Shown here: positions 10,869 to 19,601 of the stretch, in pieces | Layout of the letters: each line of letters starts with the position of its first letter | Position numbering within the stretch: position 1 is the stretch's first letter | Assembly: GCF_001049895.1 (NCBI RefSeq) | Contig: NZ_CVPE01000006.1 | Location: forward strand, 112,441-176,440 | Source of the DNA: Rubeoparvulum massiliense | GTDB taxonomy: Bacteria; Bacillota; Bacilli; Rubeoparvulales; Rubeoparvulaceae | Reading direction: 5' to 3' | Length of the DNA stretch: 64,000 bases | The notes under the pieces: generated by a model | What the model saw: the letters and a program-made list of their open reading frames with translations, nothing else | Database searches by the model: none | Told to the model about the DNA's origin: nothing | Position numbers and translations under genes: made by a program

Positions 10869-12230
10869 ATGAAAGTGAGTAAATTTGGCGGCACATCCCT
10901 AGCATCAGCCGCACAGATGAAGAAGGTTGTTCAGATCGTACTAGCGGACCCCGAGCGGAAGGTAGTGGTGGTCTCAGCGCCAGGCAAACGCTTTGCCTCA
11001 GATCAGAAGGTGACTGATTTACTCATCACCTGTGCCGAGGAGAAGCTACAGACTGGTAAGATCGAGACGGACTCGCTCCTAGCAATTCTCCAGCGCTATG
11101 AGGAGATTACCACTGGACTTGCATTACCGCCTACTTTACTCGATGAATTGGAGAGCCGATTACGCCATCGTTTGGCTCAGCCCATCGTTGAAAAGGCGCC
11201 TTGGATCGATGGGGTAAAAGCAACTGGTGAGGAAGCGAGCTCATTGATTCTCGCTGCTCTATTACGGAAACAGGGGCAGGACGCAACAGCCATTGACCCA
11301 AAGGAAGCAGGTATGCTCCTAACCTCTGAATATGGTCAGGCGAGAGTGTTGCCTGAGGCGTATGAACGCTTATCATCCCTTCGTGAGCGAGAGGGGATTC
11401 TTGTTTTTCCAGGATTTTATGGCTTCACGAGCGAGGGGAATCTAGTCACATTTCCTCGAGGTGGATCAGACATTACTGGATCGATTCTAGCAAAAGCGGT
11501 GGGTGCTCAACTCTATGAGAATTTTACGGATGTAGATGCGGTCTACTCCGTTTCTCCCGCCTATGTGGCCAATCCGAAGCCCATCTCCGTTTTGACCTAT
11601 CAAGAGATGCGTGAGCTCTCCTATGCAGGCTTTAGCGTTTTCAATGATGAGGCACTACAGCCTGCCTTTCAGGCGAAGATACCGGTGTGCATCAAGAACA
11701 CGAACAATCCTAGTGCACCAGGTACGATGGTAGTTTTCGAACGCGAGGCGAAGCCTTCCACCATTGCCGGGATCGCCTGTGATCATCCCTTCTGCAGTAT
11801 TCTGGTCAGTAAATATCTCTTGCACCGTGAGATTGGATTTGGTCGTAGATTACTAGAGATTATTGAGGATGAAGGGATCTCCTACGAGCACTCCCCTTCA
11901 GGGATTGACCAAATCTCTGTAATCCTTCGTCAGGATTCGCTCTCTGCAGAGAAAGAAGTGCGAATTCGTCAACGGATCGAAGAAGAACTACAGGTGGATC
12001 ATATTGAGGTAGTGCATGATCTATCGATGATTATGGTGGTAGGGGAAGGAATGCGGAGTTATCCAGGGATTGCCGCAAAAGCCACCAACGCATTGGCCCA
12101 AGCTGAGGTGAACATCGTCATGATCAACCAAGGGTCATCTGAGGTGAGCATGATGTTTGGTATTAAGCAATCGGATGAACACCGAGCGATCAGTAGCTTA
12201 TATCAGGCGTTTTTTGAAGAGAATAACTAA
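10869..12230 (+). CDS. Aspartate kinase (aspartokinase III type)
   Basis: A 453-residue aspartokinase that phosphorylates L-aspartate at the entry of the lysine/threonine/methionine pathway. The amino-acid-kinase domain opens with KFGGTSLA, has FPRGGSDITGS near residue 200 and the FTDVDAVY segment. Two C-terminal ACT domains (from about 300; MVVGEGMRSYPGIAAKA near 397) provide allosteric control. Length and architecture fit the monofunctional YclM-like class. ATG 10869 is preferred, since GGAGG at 10857-10861 is 7 nt upstream; ATG 10863 is too close. Only 26 bp separate it from the preceding gene, which leaves no room for a lysine riboswitch. Confidence 0.92.
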   Translation: MKVSKFGGTSLASAAQMKKVVQIVLADPERKVVVVSAPGKRFASDQKVTDLLITCAEEKLQTGKIETDSLLAILQRYEEITTGLALPPTLLDELESRLRHRLAQPIVEKAPWIDGVKATGEEASSLILAALLRKQGQDATAIDPKEAGMLLTSEYGQARVLPEAYERLSSLREREGILVFPGFYGFTSEGNLVTFPRGGSDITGSILAKAVGAQLYENFTDVDAVYSVSPAYVANPKPISVLTYQEMRELSYAGFSVFNDEALQPAFQAKIPVCIKNTNNPSAPGTMVVFEREAKPSTIAGIACDHPFCSILVSKYLLHREIGFGRRLLEIIEDEGISYEHSPSGIDQISVILRQDSLSAEKEVRIRQRIEEELQVDHIEVVHDLSMIMVVGEGMRSYPGIAAKATNALAQAEVNIVMINQGSSEVSMMFGIKQSDEHRAISSLYQAFFEENN

Positions 12231-12256
12231 AATATTGCGACGTTTCATGGAAATGA

Positions 12257-12285
12257 TTGAAATTTCCAATGGAACGTCGTATAAT
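12257..12285 (+). promoter_or_regulatory. Sigma-A promoter of clpE
   Basis: TTGAAA at 12257-12262 and TATAAT at 12280-12285 are separated by exactly 17 bp. The start of transcription would fall near 12291, right at the CtsR operator. The same stretch forms an imperfect inverted repeat (about 12239-12279). Confidence 0.8.
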
Positions 12286-12296
12286 AAAAATATAAA

Positions 12297-12313
12297 GGTC
12301 AAAGAAAGTCAAA
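12297..12313 (+). promoter_or_regulatory. CtsR operator (heat-shock repressor site)
   Basis: The heptads GGTCAAA (12297-12303) and AGTCAAA (12307-12313) are spaced by 3 bp, which matches the known CtsR consensus RGTCAAANANRGTCAAA. Further TCAAAG/TTAAAG-like heptads follow to about 12350. The position just downstream of the -10 box is that of CtsR sites at clp genes. Confidence 0.85.
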
Positions 12314-12390
12314 GTCAAAGTTAAAGCCAAAGTTGAAAGTGGGAGTCAAACGAAAAATCAAATTGAATTTTGGTGGGAGGGAAGAAAAGA

Positions 12391-14535
12391 ATGTTATGTA
12401 TGCGTTGTGGTCAGCAGGAAGCGACTGTATTGATGGAGCGTCGTGTGAATCATCAGCATGAACAATTGGCGCTCTGCTCCTCTTGTTATGAAGCAATGGT
12501 CAAAGCGAAAGAGATTGAATCCGTTGATGCCTTCACCAATCCATCATCCCTCTTCCAGTCCTTCTGGAAGGAGTTCTCTTCTACTCCTACGTTCTGGCCA
12601 TTTCACCAAGCTCTTGATGGAGAAATGGATCATCTGGAAGGTGGAAGCAATGAAGAGGGAACCATTGATCCAGGTAAGAAGATGGTTCAGCACAGTTCTG
12701 TAAGTAAAGGTAAGGGGGTTTTAGGGCAGTTTGGACGAAACTTAACCGACATCGCAAAAACAGGGATGATCGATCCAGTAATCGGTCGGGATGATGAGAT
12801 TGAGCAGGTTGTGGAGATCTTAAATCGTCGCAATAAGAATAATCCTGTCTTAATTGGTGAGCCTGGTGTTGGTAAAACGGCCATTGCTGAGGGTCTAGCT
12901 CTCCGCGTCGTAGAAGGGAAGGTTCCCACGAAGCTACTGGACAAAGAGATCATCTCTCTGGATGTGGCATCCCTATTAGCTGGAACGTCTTATCGGGGTC
13001 AGTTTGAAGAACGGATGAAGCAGCTTGTGCAGGAATTGGAGCAGAATCAGCAAGTGATTCTTTTCATTGATGAGATTCACCAGATTGTGGGAGCAGGGAA
13101 GACAGAAGGCAGCACTGATGCAGGGAATATTCTCAAGCCTGCTCTAGCCCGTGGTGATATTCAGGTGATTGGTGCTACCACCTTGAAGGAGTATCGGGAG
13201 ATTGAGAAGGATGCAGCACTGGAGCGTCGCTTCCAACCTGTTCTTGTGAAGGAGCCTAGCGTCGAGGATACTGTTCAAATTTTAAAGGGATTACGTCCTC
13301 ACTATGAGGCATACCATGGTGTCACCTATTCAGACGAAGTATTAGCAGCATGTGCCCAGCTTTCTCAGCGGTATATTCAGGATCGGCATCTTCCTGATAA
13401 GGCCATTGACCTCATGGATCAGGCTGGTTCCATGGTGAACTTAAAGCTCCATGATCAGGATCTGAACGCCATGAAAAAACGCTTCGAAGAAGTGGTGAAG
13501 GAGAAAGCGGAAGCTGCTGAACAAGAGAATTATGAAAAAGCTGCCTACTTACGTCAAGAGGAGCTACTTTTGCAAGAGAAGATGAGCAAGGCGGAGCAAG
13601 GTGAGAGTAAACATGAGGTCACCGTGGAGGATATCCATCAGATTCTAGAGAAGAAAACAGGGATTCCAGTGGCGAAGATTCAGACCGATGAACAGACAAG
13701 ATTACGGAATCTCGATGAAGAACTGAAAAAACAAGTGATCGGACAGCCAGAAGCGGTTGAACAAGTGGCACGGGCTATTCGCCGCAGTCGCGCAGGCTTC
13801 CACTATGGTGACCGCCCGATTGCATCCTTCCTCTTTGTCGGACCCACAGGAGTGGGCAAAACAGAGTTATCCCGTTCTTTAGCCAATACGCTATTTGGCG
13901 ATCGTCACGCTCTGGTTCGTTTGGATATGAGTGAATATATGGAGAAGCATGCGGTAGCTAAGCTGATCGGTTCGCCTCCTGGTTATATTGGTCATGAGGA
14001 TGGGGGACAGTTGACCGAGATTATTCGGCGTCAACCCTATAGCATCCTTCTCCTCGATGAGATGGAAAAAGCTCATCCAGACGTACAGCACCTCTTCTTA
14101 CAGGTCCTGGAAGATGGGCGCTTAACAGATAGCCATGGTCGTACGGTGAGCTTCAAAGATACGATTATTATCATGACTAGTAATGCTAAGGATATCCATC
14201 AGTATTTTCGACCAGAGTTTCTCAACCGACTTGATCATATAATTCACTTCCGAGCACTAGAAAAAGAGGATCTATTACAGATTATCGATCTGCTCTTAGC
14301 CGATGTAGAAAGAATCGCCACTGAGCGCCAGCTCCAGCTAGAGATTACTAAGGAAGCGAAGGAGCGCTTAGTCGAATTAGGCTATGATCCACAGTATGGT
14401 GCTCGTCCACTCCGCCGAACCATTCAACGCTATGTAGAGGATCCCATTGTGGACCTCCTCTTAGAGAAGGAGGATGTGAAGAAGATTAAAGTGGAACGAG
14501 TAGGGGAGCGTATTGAAGTGAAAGTGGTTGAATAA
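12391..14535 (+). CDS. clpE: ATP-dependent Clp ATPase ClpE, apparently lacking the ClpP-docking loop
   Basis: A 714-residue two-domain AAA+ unfoldase. The N-terminal zinc finger diagnostic of ClpE is present (CMRC at residue 3, CSSC near 29). AAA-1 has Walker A GEPGVGKTA and Walker B LFIDEIH. A UVR-like coiled segment (ENYEKAAYLRQEEL) follows, then AAA-2 with GPTGVGKTE and LLLDEMEKAH. In ClpC/ClpE proteins about 25-30 residues with a hydrophobic GF tripeptide that docks on ClpP lie between the TSN motif and the PEFLNR motif. Here TSN is followed almost at once by AKDIHQYFRPEFLNR, so that loop is missing. Start ATG 12391 follows GGGAGGG. Expression is predicted to be CtsR-controlled. Confidence 0.9.
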   Translation: MLCMRCGQQEATVLMERRVNHQHEQLALCSSCYEAMVKAKEIESVDAFTNPSSLFQSFWKEFSSTPTFWPFHQALDGEMDHLEGGSNEEGTIDPGKKMVQHSSVSKGKGVLGQFGRNLTDIAKTGMIDPVIGRDDEIEQVVEILNRRNKNNPVLIGEPGVGKTAIAEGLALRVVEGKVPTKLLDKEIISLDVASLLAGTSYRGQFEERMKQLVQELEQNQQVILFIDEIHQIVGAGKTEGSTDAGNILKPALARGDIQVIGATTLKEYREIEKDAALERRFQPVLVKEPSVEDTVQILKGLRPHYEAYHGVTYSDEVLAACAQLSQRYIQDRHLPDKAIDLMDQAGSMVNLKLHDQDLNAMKKRFEEVVKEKAEAAEQENYEKAAYLRQEELLLQEKMSKAEQGESKHEVTVEDIHQILEKKTGIPVAKIQTDEQTRLRNLDEELKKQVIGQPEAVEQVARAIRRSRAGFHYGDRPIASFLFVGPTGVGKTELSRSLANTLFGDRHALVRLDMSEYMEKHAVAKLIGSPPGYIGHEDGGQLTEIIRRQPYSILLLDEMEKAHPDVQHLFLQVLEDGRLTDSHGRTVSFKDTIIIMTSNAKDIHQYFRPEFLNRLDHIIHFRALEKEDLLQIIDLLLADVERIATERQLQLEITKEAKERLVELGYDPQYGARPLRRTIQRYVEDPIVDLLLEKEDVKKIKVERVGERIEVKVVE

Positions 14536-14596
14536 GGTGGATGAGATCGGGTAAATCCGTTACAACTGGTAATATAAAATACAGTAATAGTATTAC

Positions 14597-14640
14597 GCAG
14601 GACAGTATGGCTGAAAGGCTATGCTGTCCTGCTATTTTTG
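14597..14640 (+). terminator. Terminator after clpE
   Basis: A 15-bp stem with two G-T pairs (GCAGGACAGTATGGC against GCTATGCTGTCCTGC), a 6-nt loop and a following TATTTTTG tract. It separates clpE from the toxin locus. Confidence 0.8.
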
Positions 14641-14654
14641 TGTATTTTGGATTT

Positions 14655-14717
14655 AGGTCAGAATTTATGGAATAGCTGAGAACACTCGTGGCTTTAGCCA
14701 TGAGAGGTTCAAAAAAG
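14655..14717 (+). mobile_element. IS200/IS605-type right-end relic (left border of toxin locus)
   Basis: A hairpin-bearing sequence (CTCGTGGCTTTAGCCATGAG at 14686-14705 with flanks GAACA and GGTTCAA) has the form of an IS605-family right end. A near-identical sequence of about 46 bp occurs in inverted orientation at 22229-22285, and a third relative ends the decayed tnpB element at 63436-63470. No transposase is left here. Confidence 0.65.
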
Positions 14718-14807
14718 CGAGTGAATCAAATTACAAAATGATAGGTAAGAACTATTTAATAAACCATATCCTTCCATTATACTAGACAAAAATAGACAGG
14801 AAATTCA

Positions 14808-17198
14808 TTGAATGTCTTGATAAGGAAGGAGGAACGTATCATATCGTCTCATCGTCAGCAGTTATTCATCGGCTTTATTCTGCTCGTTCTACTATGCTTT
14901 TGGACAATCGCTTGGATCAACCCCATTGTCTATAGCTCTAGCGGACCCTTCTCTCCCAAGGACTTCTCCGACCCCACCGATCTGAAGCCTACCTTTATTC
15001 CCACACCCCAAGAACCTCTATCGAATGGAAGCTCGGATGCAGGAATCATCGAAAACCCTGCACTCAATCACGAACCTTCTTCACCATCCACTTGGGAGCT
15101 TGTCCAACGTAGCCTCGGTGAAGTAATCACCATCACCTGGGATACCCTCGCTGCAGGAGGTCGGATAGGCTGGACAATGGGAACAGAATGGCTCCAAACC
15201 CAGGTGATCCAACCTACCACCTACCAGTTCTATATTCTTTCCCAAGGTGAGGTTAGTTCCTCTTCATACTGGCAGGCATTTTTTCAACTTACTCTTTCCT
15301 TGGGAATCGTGGGAGTCGGTGCTCTACTCAGCTGGGGCATGGTAGGAAGGCAAGCACTGTTCAGCTCCATCGGTGCCATGACAGCTGGGGGGAGAGTGTT
15401 CCCCTGGCTCGCGCAAATCCTCTATGGATCCTACGGGGGCGCAGGATTTTGGGCGAGTATCCGAAGTGCTACAGGCGGTGCCATCGGTGGAGGGATCACG
15501 AGATTCCTCGGGTCAGCTTGGCGTACATTCCACACTTCTCGCCTGTTCACCCTGATCTCAGGTACCCCAGGCTCCACACGGTTCGTTCAGCTTATGAGAG
15601 GATTGCAAGCGGAGGGATCTTCTTTCGGACGAGGCGCTTCACGACTAGGTACAGGCTTCACCTCCGTGGCATCTAGCATGAGGCGGATTCGTCCCTGGAC
15701 AGGGTGGTCATCCTGGGGCGTCGCCTTGACCAATACCGTGAACCAGCTACGGGAAGGTCTCGCCCTCCGCTTCTGGAAAGAACGGGGATGGGGCCGTGGG
15801 AAACCTGCATCGACGCATGGACCCCAGCGGGGCGGCGGCTATGCTTCAGCCCAGTGGACTCCTACGGTAGGAAGAAACCCAGGAATGAAGCCCCAAGCCA
15901 TGGGTAAATCACGTGTTACGGCTACAGGGATCTCTTTCCGTACAGTTTCTTCAGTTCTACCCGACCCGGATTATTCTCCTTCGGTCGATCCTCAACTTCT
16001 AGCGTTACTTGAAAGATATAATCAGGAAGATAGCCAAGAAAAAGCGCTCATTTCTCCCTTGAAACTGTACCTATCACAATTAGGGTTACTCCAGGGAGAA
16101 GAATATATCGAGGGACAAGGCTATAGCGATCAGTATACCCCTGAATTGTATAATGCGATCAAGGATTTACAACTACTGCTCAATGTGTTCGGAGATGATC
16201 TACTGCTTCGTGAAGAAGGTCGTTACCATCTCGAAGTGAATGGAGAAATGGATCAGGATCTCGTAGATATGGCTCGAACACTCGCGTCACAAGGATACCC
16301 TTTAGGCGACTGGCTCGCATTACTGCAGGATCCAGACGACCAGGAGGAGAAATGGAAAGCGTATGAAGCGTACCTTCAAGCGAATGGATGGGATGTTCTC
16401 CAACTCAAAGAATTTCTTCGAATCACTGGTTTTCTACAAGTGGAGGGTGAACTTACAGCCCACTATGATCTAGATACTCACGCTGCACTGCTCCGTTTTC
16501 TACAGGCCCACAATGAAGAAAGTTCCTTTGATGAGATGGTGCAATGGGATTGGATTAGCCTGATTCCCTTAGTATTACTAGAGCACCTGAAGAAAAAAGG
16601 GGAAGCGAACCGCCTCTATTATGGCAAGCATAAGAAAGGGATTTGGGATTTTATCGTAGGCTTTATGCTGGGCTTTACGAAAGGTGCGGTTTCACTTACC
16701 GCAGGATTCGCCATTTTTGCAGGAGGAACACTAAAATTTTTATTCAATATGGTTTTTCGACCTTTCAAAACGGGGAAGGAGGCCTTCGAAGCACTTTGCC
16801 GCATACCAGGAGCAATTGTAAACTTATTCAAAGCAATTAAGGTCGCCTATCAAGAAAAGGTTATCAACGGGAATCTCTTCACAATGGGAGAGTTTTTTGG
16901 CTGGGCTACCTTCGAAGGGACAGCCATTGTGATCCCCATTGGCATCGCCAAAGAGTTGTCTTTGTTAGCTCGATTCGAAAATTGGCTCATTCGTCTTCGT
17001 TTGCCTCAAAAAGGCATTTTAGGTTTACTCACTCATGGCACTCGTAACGTAGCAGTATATGCTGTACGAGGAATGCGCATGGTTGAGCAAAAAATATACC
17101 AAGGTATTCGTTTCGTTGTCTTAAGATTGACCATTTTGCTTCGAACAATGTGGGGGAAGATCAAGGGAAACTTTGAGCGAGTAACAGAGTACTTATGA
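14808..17198 (+). CDS. Membrane-anchored polymorphic-toxin-like protein, N-terminal part (ends at an in-frame TGA)
   Basis: A 796-residue open frame. A signal anchor (about residues 18-42), a proline/serine-rich stretch, a second hydrophobic segment (158-180), a glycine-rich segment (205-235), two peptidoglycan-binding-like helical repeats (about 415-500 and 530-585) and a hydrophobic C-terminal region (about 610-650) are visible. The frame stops at TGA 17196-17198. The same frame then stays open without interruption through 17897, encoding about 70 linker residues and the toxin tip. A homologous copy at 18.6-19.1 kb has CGA at this codon, so TGA looks like a mutation of an about 1029-codon gene, or a recoding site. 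AAGGAGG at 14825-14831 has no ATG, GTG or TTG behind it; translation would need the upstream TTG 14808 or a rare ATA/ATC start. I recognise no named family for the whole protein. Confidence 0.7.
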   Translation: MNVLIRKEERIISSHRQQLFIGFILLVLLCFWTIAWINPIVYSSSGPFSPKDFSDPTDLKPTFIPTPQEPLSNGSSDAGIIENPALNHEPSSPSTWELVQRSLGEVITITWDTLAAGGRIGWTMGTEWLQTQVIQPTTYQFYILSQGEVSSSSYWQAFFQLTLSLGIVGVGALLSWGMVGRQALFSSIGAMTAGGRVFPWLAQILYGSYGGAGFWASIRSATGGAIGGGITRFLGSAWRTFHTSRLFTLISGTPGSTRFVQLMRGLQAEGSSFGRGASRLGTGFTSVASSMRRIRPWTGWSSWGVALTNTVNQLREGLALRFWKERGWGRGKPASTHGPQRGGGYASAQWTPTVGRNPGMKPQAMGKSRVTATGISFRTVSSVLPDPDYSPSVDPQLLALLERYNQEDSQEKALISPLKLYLSQLGLLQGEEYIEGQGYSDQYTPELYNAIKDLQLLLNVFGDDLLLREEGRYHLEVNGEMDQDLVDMARTLASQGYPLGDWLALLQDPDDQEEKWKAYEAYLQANGWDVLQLKEFLRITGFLQVEGELTAHYDLDTHAALLRFLQAHNEESSFDEMVQWDWISLIPLVLLEHLKKKGEANRLYYGKHKKGIWDFIVGFMLGFTKGAVSLTAGFAIFAGGTLKFLFNMVFRPFKTGKEAFEALCRIPGAIVNLFKAIKVAYQEKVINGNLFTMGEFFGWATFEGTAIVIPIGIAKELSLLARFENWLIRLRLPQKGILGLLTHGTRNVAVYAVRGMRMVEQKIYQGIRFVVLRLTILLRTMWGKIKGNFERVTEYL

Positions 17199-17440
17199 AA
17201 TTTAGCCTCGTCGATTGCTCAGAAACGAGGAAAATATACGAACGCGTATATTGAAGCTAATTTTAAAAGCTTTGTTTCAGAAATTGATGCACATTTAGCT
17301 GAAACAGGATTAAGCAAAGAAGAGTTCATTTCCTTAATCCATAAGAATGTTGAAGAGTTAACAGAAGCTGAAATAGCTATACTACAACAAGTTAGGGAAT
17401 CTATATCCATGCCAAACGAAGAGACCCTAATGCAAAAGGT
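16915..17440 (+). repeat. Long direct repeat, copy A (pre-toxin region to cassette junction)
   Basis: About 526 bp, nearly identical to 18603-19129. It covers the end of the membrane protein, the in-frame TGA, the linker and the junction that encodes MPNEETLMQKV. The two copies diverge sharply right after ATGCAAAAGGT, exactly where the toxin tips start to differ. Confidence 0.9.
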
Positions 17441-17897
17441 GGTAACGATTGAAGATTTAAATAAATATTTGAGTGGTGATCGAAAGCCTGTAATTAGTGG
17501 GTTTGTAACTAAAGCCCAAGATACTATCCATTTACGTAGTTATGATGAAATAAGAGAGGGGCTTCGATTAGATTATACCTTTGATGGTGGTTATTGTCCG
17601 TTTCCTGAAGGAGGAAACACATATGGTATTATCAGATTTAAAACGAATGTTCCAGTAGAGATACCACGTACAAAAGAATTTTGGGGTAATGAAGCAATAT
17701 GGATAAATGAGTATGGCAGACAACCATTTACAGGTAATGGGTTTACCAAGTCGGAAGATACTATTGTACCTGAATATATTATGAAAAATGTAAACAGGGA
17801 ACTTCCATATGAGGGTGCGGAGTTATATATAGTCATTGATGGTAAACCCAAACTTGTCGCTGTTCTTGAAGGGGGGAAATTTATTAAACTTGAGTAG
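17409..17897 (+). CDS. C-terminal toxin-like domain, cassette 1
   Basis: A 162-residue stretch in frame with the upstream membrane protein and probably its toxin tip; an independent start at ATG 17409 is possible but has no good ribosome site. It begins with the junction MPNEETLMQKV. It then shows motifs kept in all four cassettes: AQD, YDEIREGLRLDY, GIIRFK, EIPRTKEF, EYGRQPFTGNGFT and IVPEYI. The invariant Arg, Asp, Glu and polar residues look like an enzyme active site, but I do not recognise the family; a weak likeness to ADP-ribosyltransferase-type toxins is only a guess. The partner immunity gene follows after 24 bp. Confidence 0.7.
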   Translation: MPNEETLMQKVVTIEDLNKYLSGDRKPVISGFVTKAQDTIHLRSYDEIREGLRLDYTFDGGYCPFPEGGNTYGIIRFKTNVPVEIPRTKEFWGNEAIWINEYGRQPFTGNGFTKSEDTIVPEYIMKNVNRELPYEGAELYIVIDGKPKLVAVLEGGKFIKLE

Positions 17898-17921
17898 CAA
17901 TATGGAAGGATGATGTTAATT

Positions 17922-18341
17922 ATGAAAATGACAGGTAATTATGCGATTTATAATAATAAAGAGTACGAAGCTAACAAGGATGGGGAGACATTTGAAATTG
18001 TATTGATTACTAAAGATAAGCATGAAAAAAGGAATGGTTTTAAAAAAAGCAAGTGGGCAGACCATTTTTTAAAAAGAGTAACTATTCACCAATTGCAGTA
18101 TGCATACCGTCATCAAAATTATGGGCTCTATCGCGGTGAAAGAGTAGTAATTTTTGATAAAAAAGGAGATTGTTTTTGGATAGCTGCTGATGCTGAAACT
18201 GCAAAAAAAGTTGGTATTCCAAGAAGTGACAAATTTTCTTATGAGGCATTAGTGAATAAGTCAGATATTGATGAAGTATTTTATGAAAAAAAGCCAATTT
18301 GGGGTTTTGAAAAAAAAGATGAACCACTAAATCTAGAATAG
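17922..18341 (+). CDS. Putative immunity protein, cassette 1
   Basis: A 139-residue basic, soluble protein. Start ATG 17922 is chosen by alignment with the three sister proteins (each begins with M, a few residues, then GxYxxYNNKEY). Conserved features across the four copies are YNNKEY near residue 10, a K-rich KxNxFK segment near 40, and the C-terminal motif PIWGFEKKDEP. The family is not recognised. Position directly after a toxin tip, matching variation and small size support an immunity role, which is an inference. Confidence 0.65.
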   Translation: MKMTGNYAIYNNKEYEANKDGETFEIVLITKDKHEKRNGFKKSKWADHFLKRVTIHQLQYAYRHQNYGLYRGERVVIFDKKGDCFWIAADAETAKKVGIPRSDKFSYEALVNKSDIDEVFYEKKPIWGFEKKDEPLNLE

Positions 18342-18602
18342 TATATTGTTACATAATGGTATAAGTTGGTATGTCGTATAATGCATCCAATACAGAATTA
18401 TGATATACATGCTACTAGTTTGTTTCATAGGATATTGAAGCTAAATCTCCTTGTCATCAGCGACTTATATCCATTATGTGATAGAGCGTGTGGGTTGAAA
18501 AAGATTGATCTGAGATTGGTTCAAAAAAATGGTCGATTTCTCTAGAACTTATCCCCTTTTGATACATTTAAGATATGGATAGAGGATTAATAGGATGGTC
18601 TA

Positions 18603-19129
18603 AAGGGACAGCCATTGTAATCCCCGTAGGCATCGCCAAAGAGTTGTCTTTGTTAGCTCGATTCGAAAAATGGCTCATTCGTCTTCGTTTGCCTCAAAAT
18701 GGCATTTTAGGTTTACTCACTCATGGCACTCGTAACGTGGCAGTATTGCTGTACGAGGAGTACGTATGGTTGAGCAAAAAATAAACCAAGGTATTCGTTT
18801 CGTTGTCTTAAGATTGATCATTTTGCTTCGAACAATGTGGGGGGGAAGATCAAGGGAAACTTTGAGCGAGTAACAGAGTACTTGCGAAATTTAGCCTCGT
18901 CGATTGCTCAGAAATGAGGAAAATACACAAACGCGTATATTGAAGCTAATTTTAAAAGCTTTGTTTCAGAAATTGATGCACATTTAGCTTAAACAGGATT
19001 AAGCAAAGAGGAATTTATTTCCTTAATCCATAAGAATGTTGAAGATTTAACAGAAGCTGAAATAGCTATACTACAACAAGTTAGGGAATCTATATCCATG
19101 CCAAACGAAGAGACCCTAATGCAAAAGGT
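18603..19129 (+). repeat. Long direct repeat, copy B: decayed pre-toxin linker of cassette 2
   Basis: Nearly identical to 16915-17440 but broken as coding sequence. It has lost one base in the GTATATGC segment, has two extra G in the TGTGGGG run near 18840, has TGA where copy A has CGA (about 18915) and TAA where copy A has GAA (about 18988). It has CGA where copy A has the TGA that ends the main ORF. The 260 bp between 18342 and 18602 show no gene. It looks like a silent donor copy rather than a gene. Confidence 0.85.
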
Positions 19130-19577
19130 CATAACTATAGATCAATTGGAAAAATATCTTACAGGGGAAGTGGATCTAGAAATTGGTGGGTATGTTTCAA
19201 GAGCGCAGGATGTTATTGATTTAAAAACATATGACAATATAAGGGAAGGTCTTCGTTTAGATTACACATTTGATGGTGGGTTTAGTCCGTTCCCCGAAGG
19301 AGGTAATGAGTATGCAATCATTCGATTCAAGACGGATACAGTAATTGAAATTCCACGTACGAAAGAATTTAATGGCAATGAAAAGATATGGAGTAATGAA
19401 TATGGCAGACAACCATTCACAGGAAATGGATTCACAAAATCGAATGATACTATCATACCAGAGTTTATTCTCTCAGATAAAAAAGCACCTATAGAAGCAG
19501 AATTTTATAAAATAATTGATGGAGAATTAAATCTTGTAGCAACTTATAGCGATGGTGAATTCATACTAATAAAATGA
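19098..19577 (+). CDS. C-terminal toxin-like domain, cassette 2 (probably silent)
   Basis: A 159-residue toxin tip beginning with the junction MPNEETLMQKV, then diverged from cassette 1 but keeping RAQD, YDNIREGLRLDY, IIRFK, EIPRTKEF, EYGRQPFTGNGFT and IIPEFI. It lacks an intact upstream membrane part because its linker is decayed, and no ribosome site precedes ATG 19098, so it is likely silent unless recombined onto the main gene. Its immunity gene starts 24 bp after the stop. Confidence 0.65.
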   Translation: MPNEETLMQKVITIDQLEKYLTGEVDLEIGGYVSRAQDVIDLKTYDNIREGLRLDYTFDGGFSPFPEGGNEYAIIRFKTDTVIEIPRTKEFNGNEKIWSNEYGRQPFTGNGFTKSNDTIIPEFILSDKKAPIEAEFYKIIDGELNLVATYSDGEFILIK

Positions 19578-19601
19578 TAATTTTGAAAGGTGATCTGTTC
19601 A

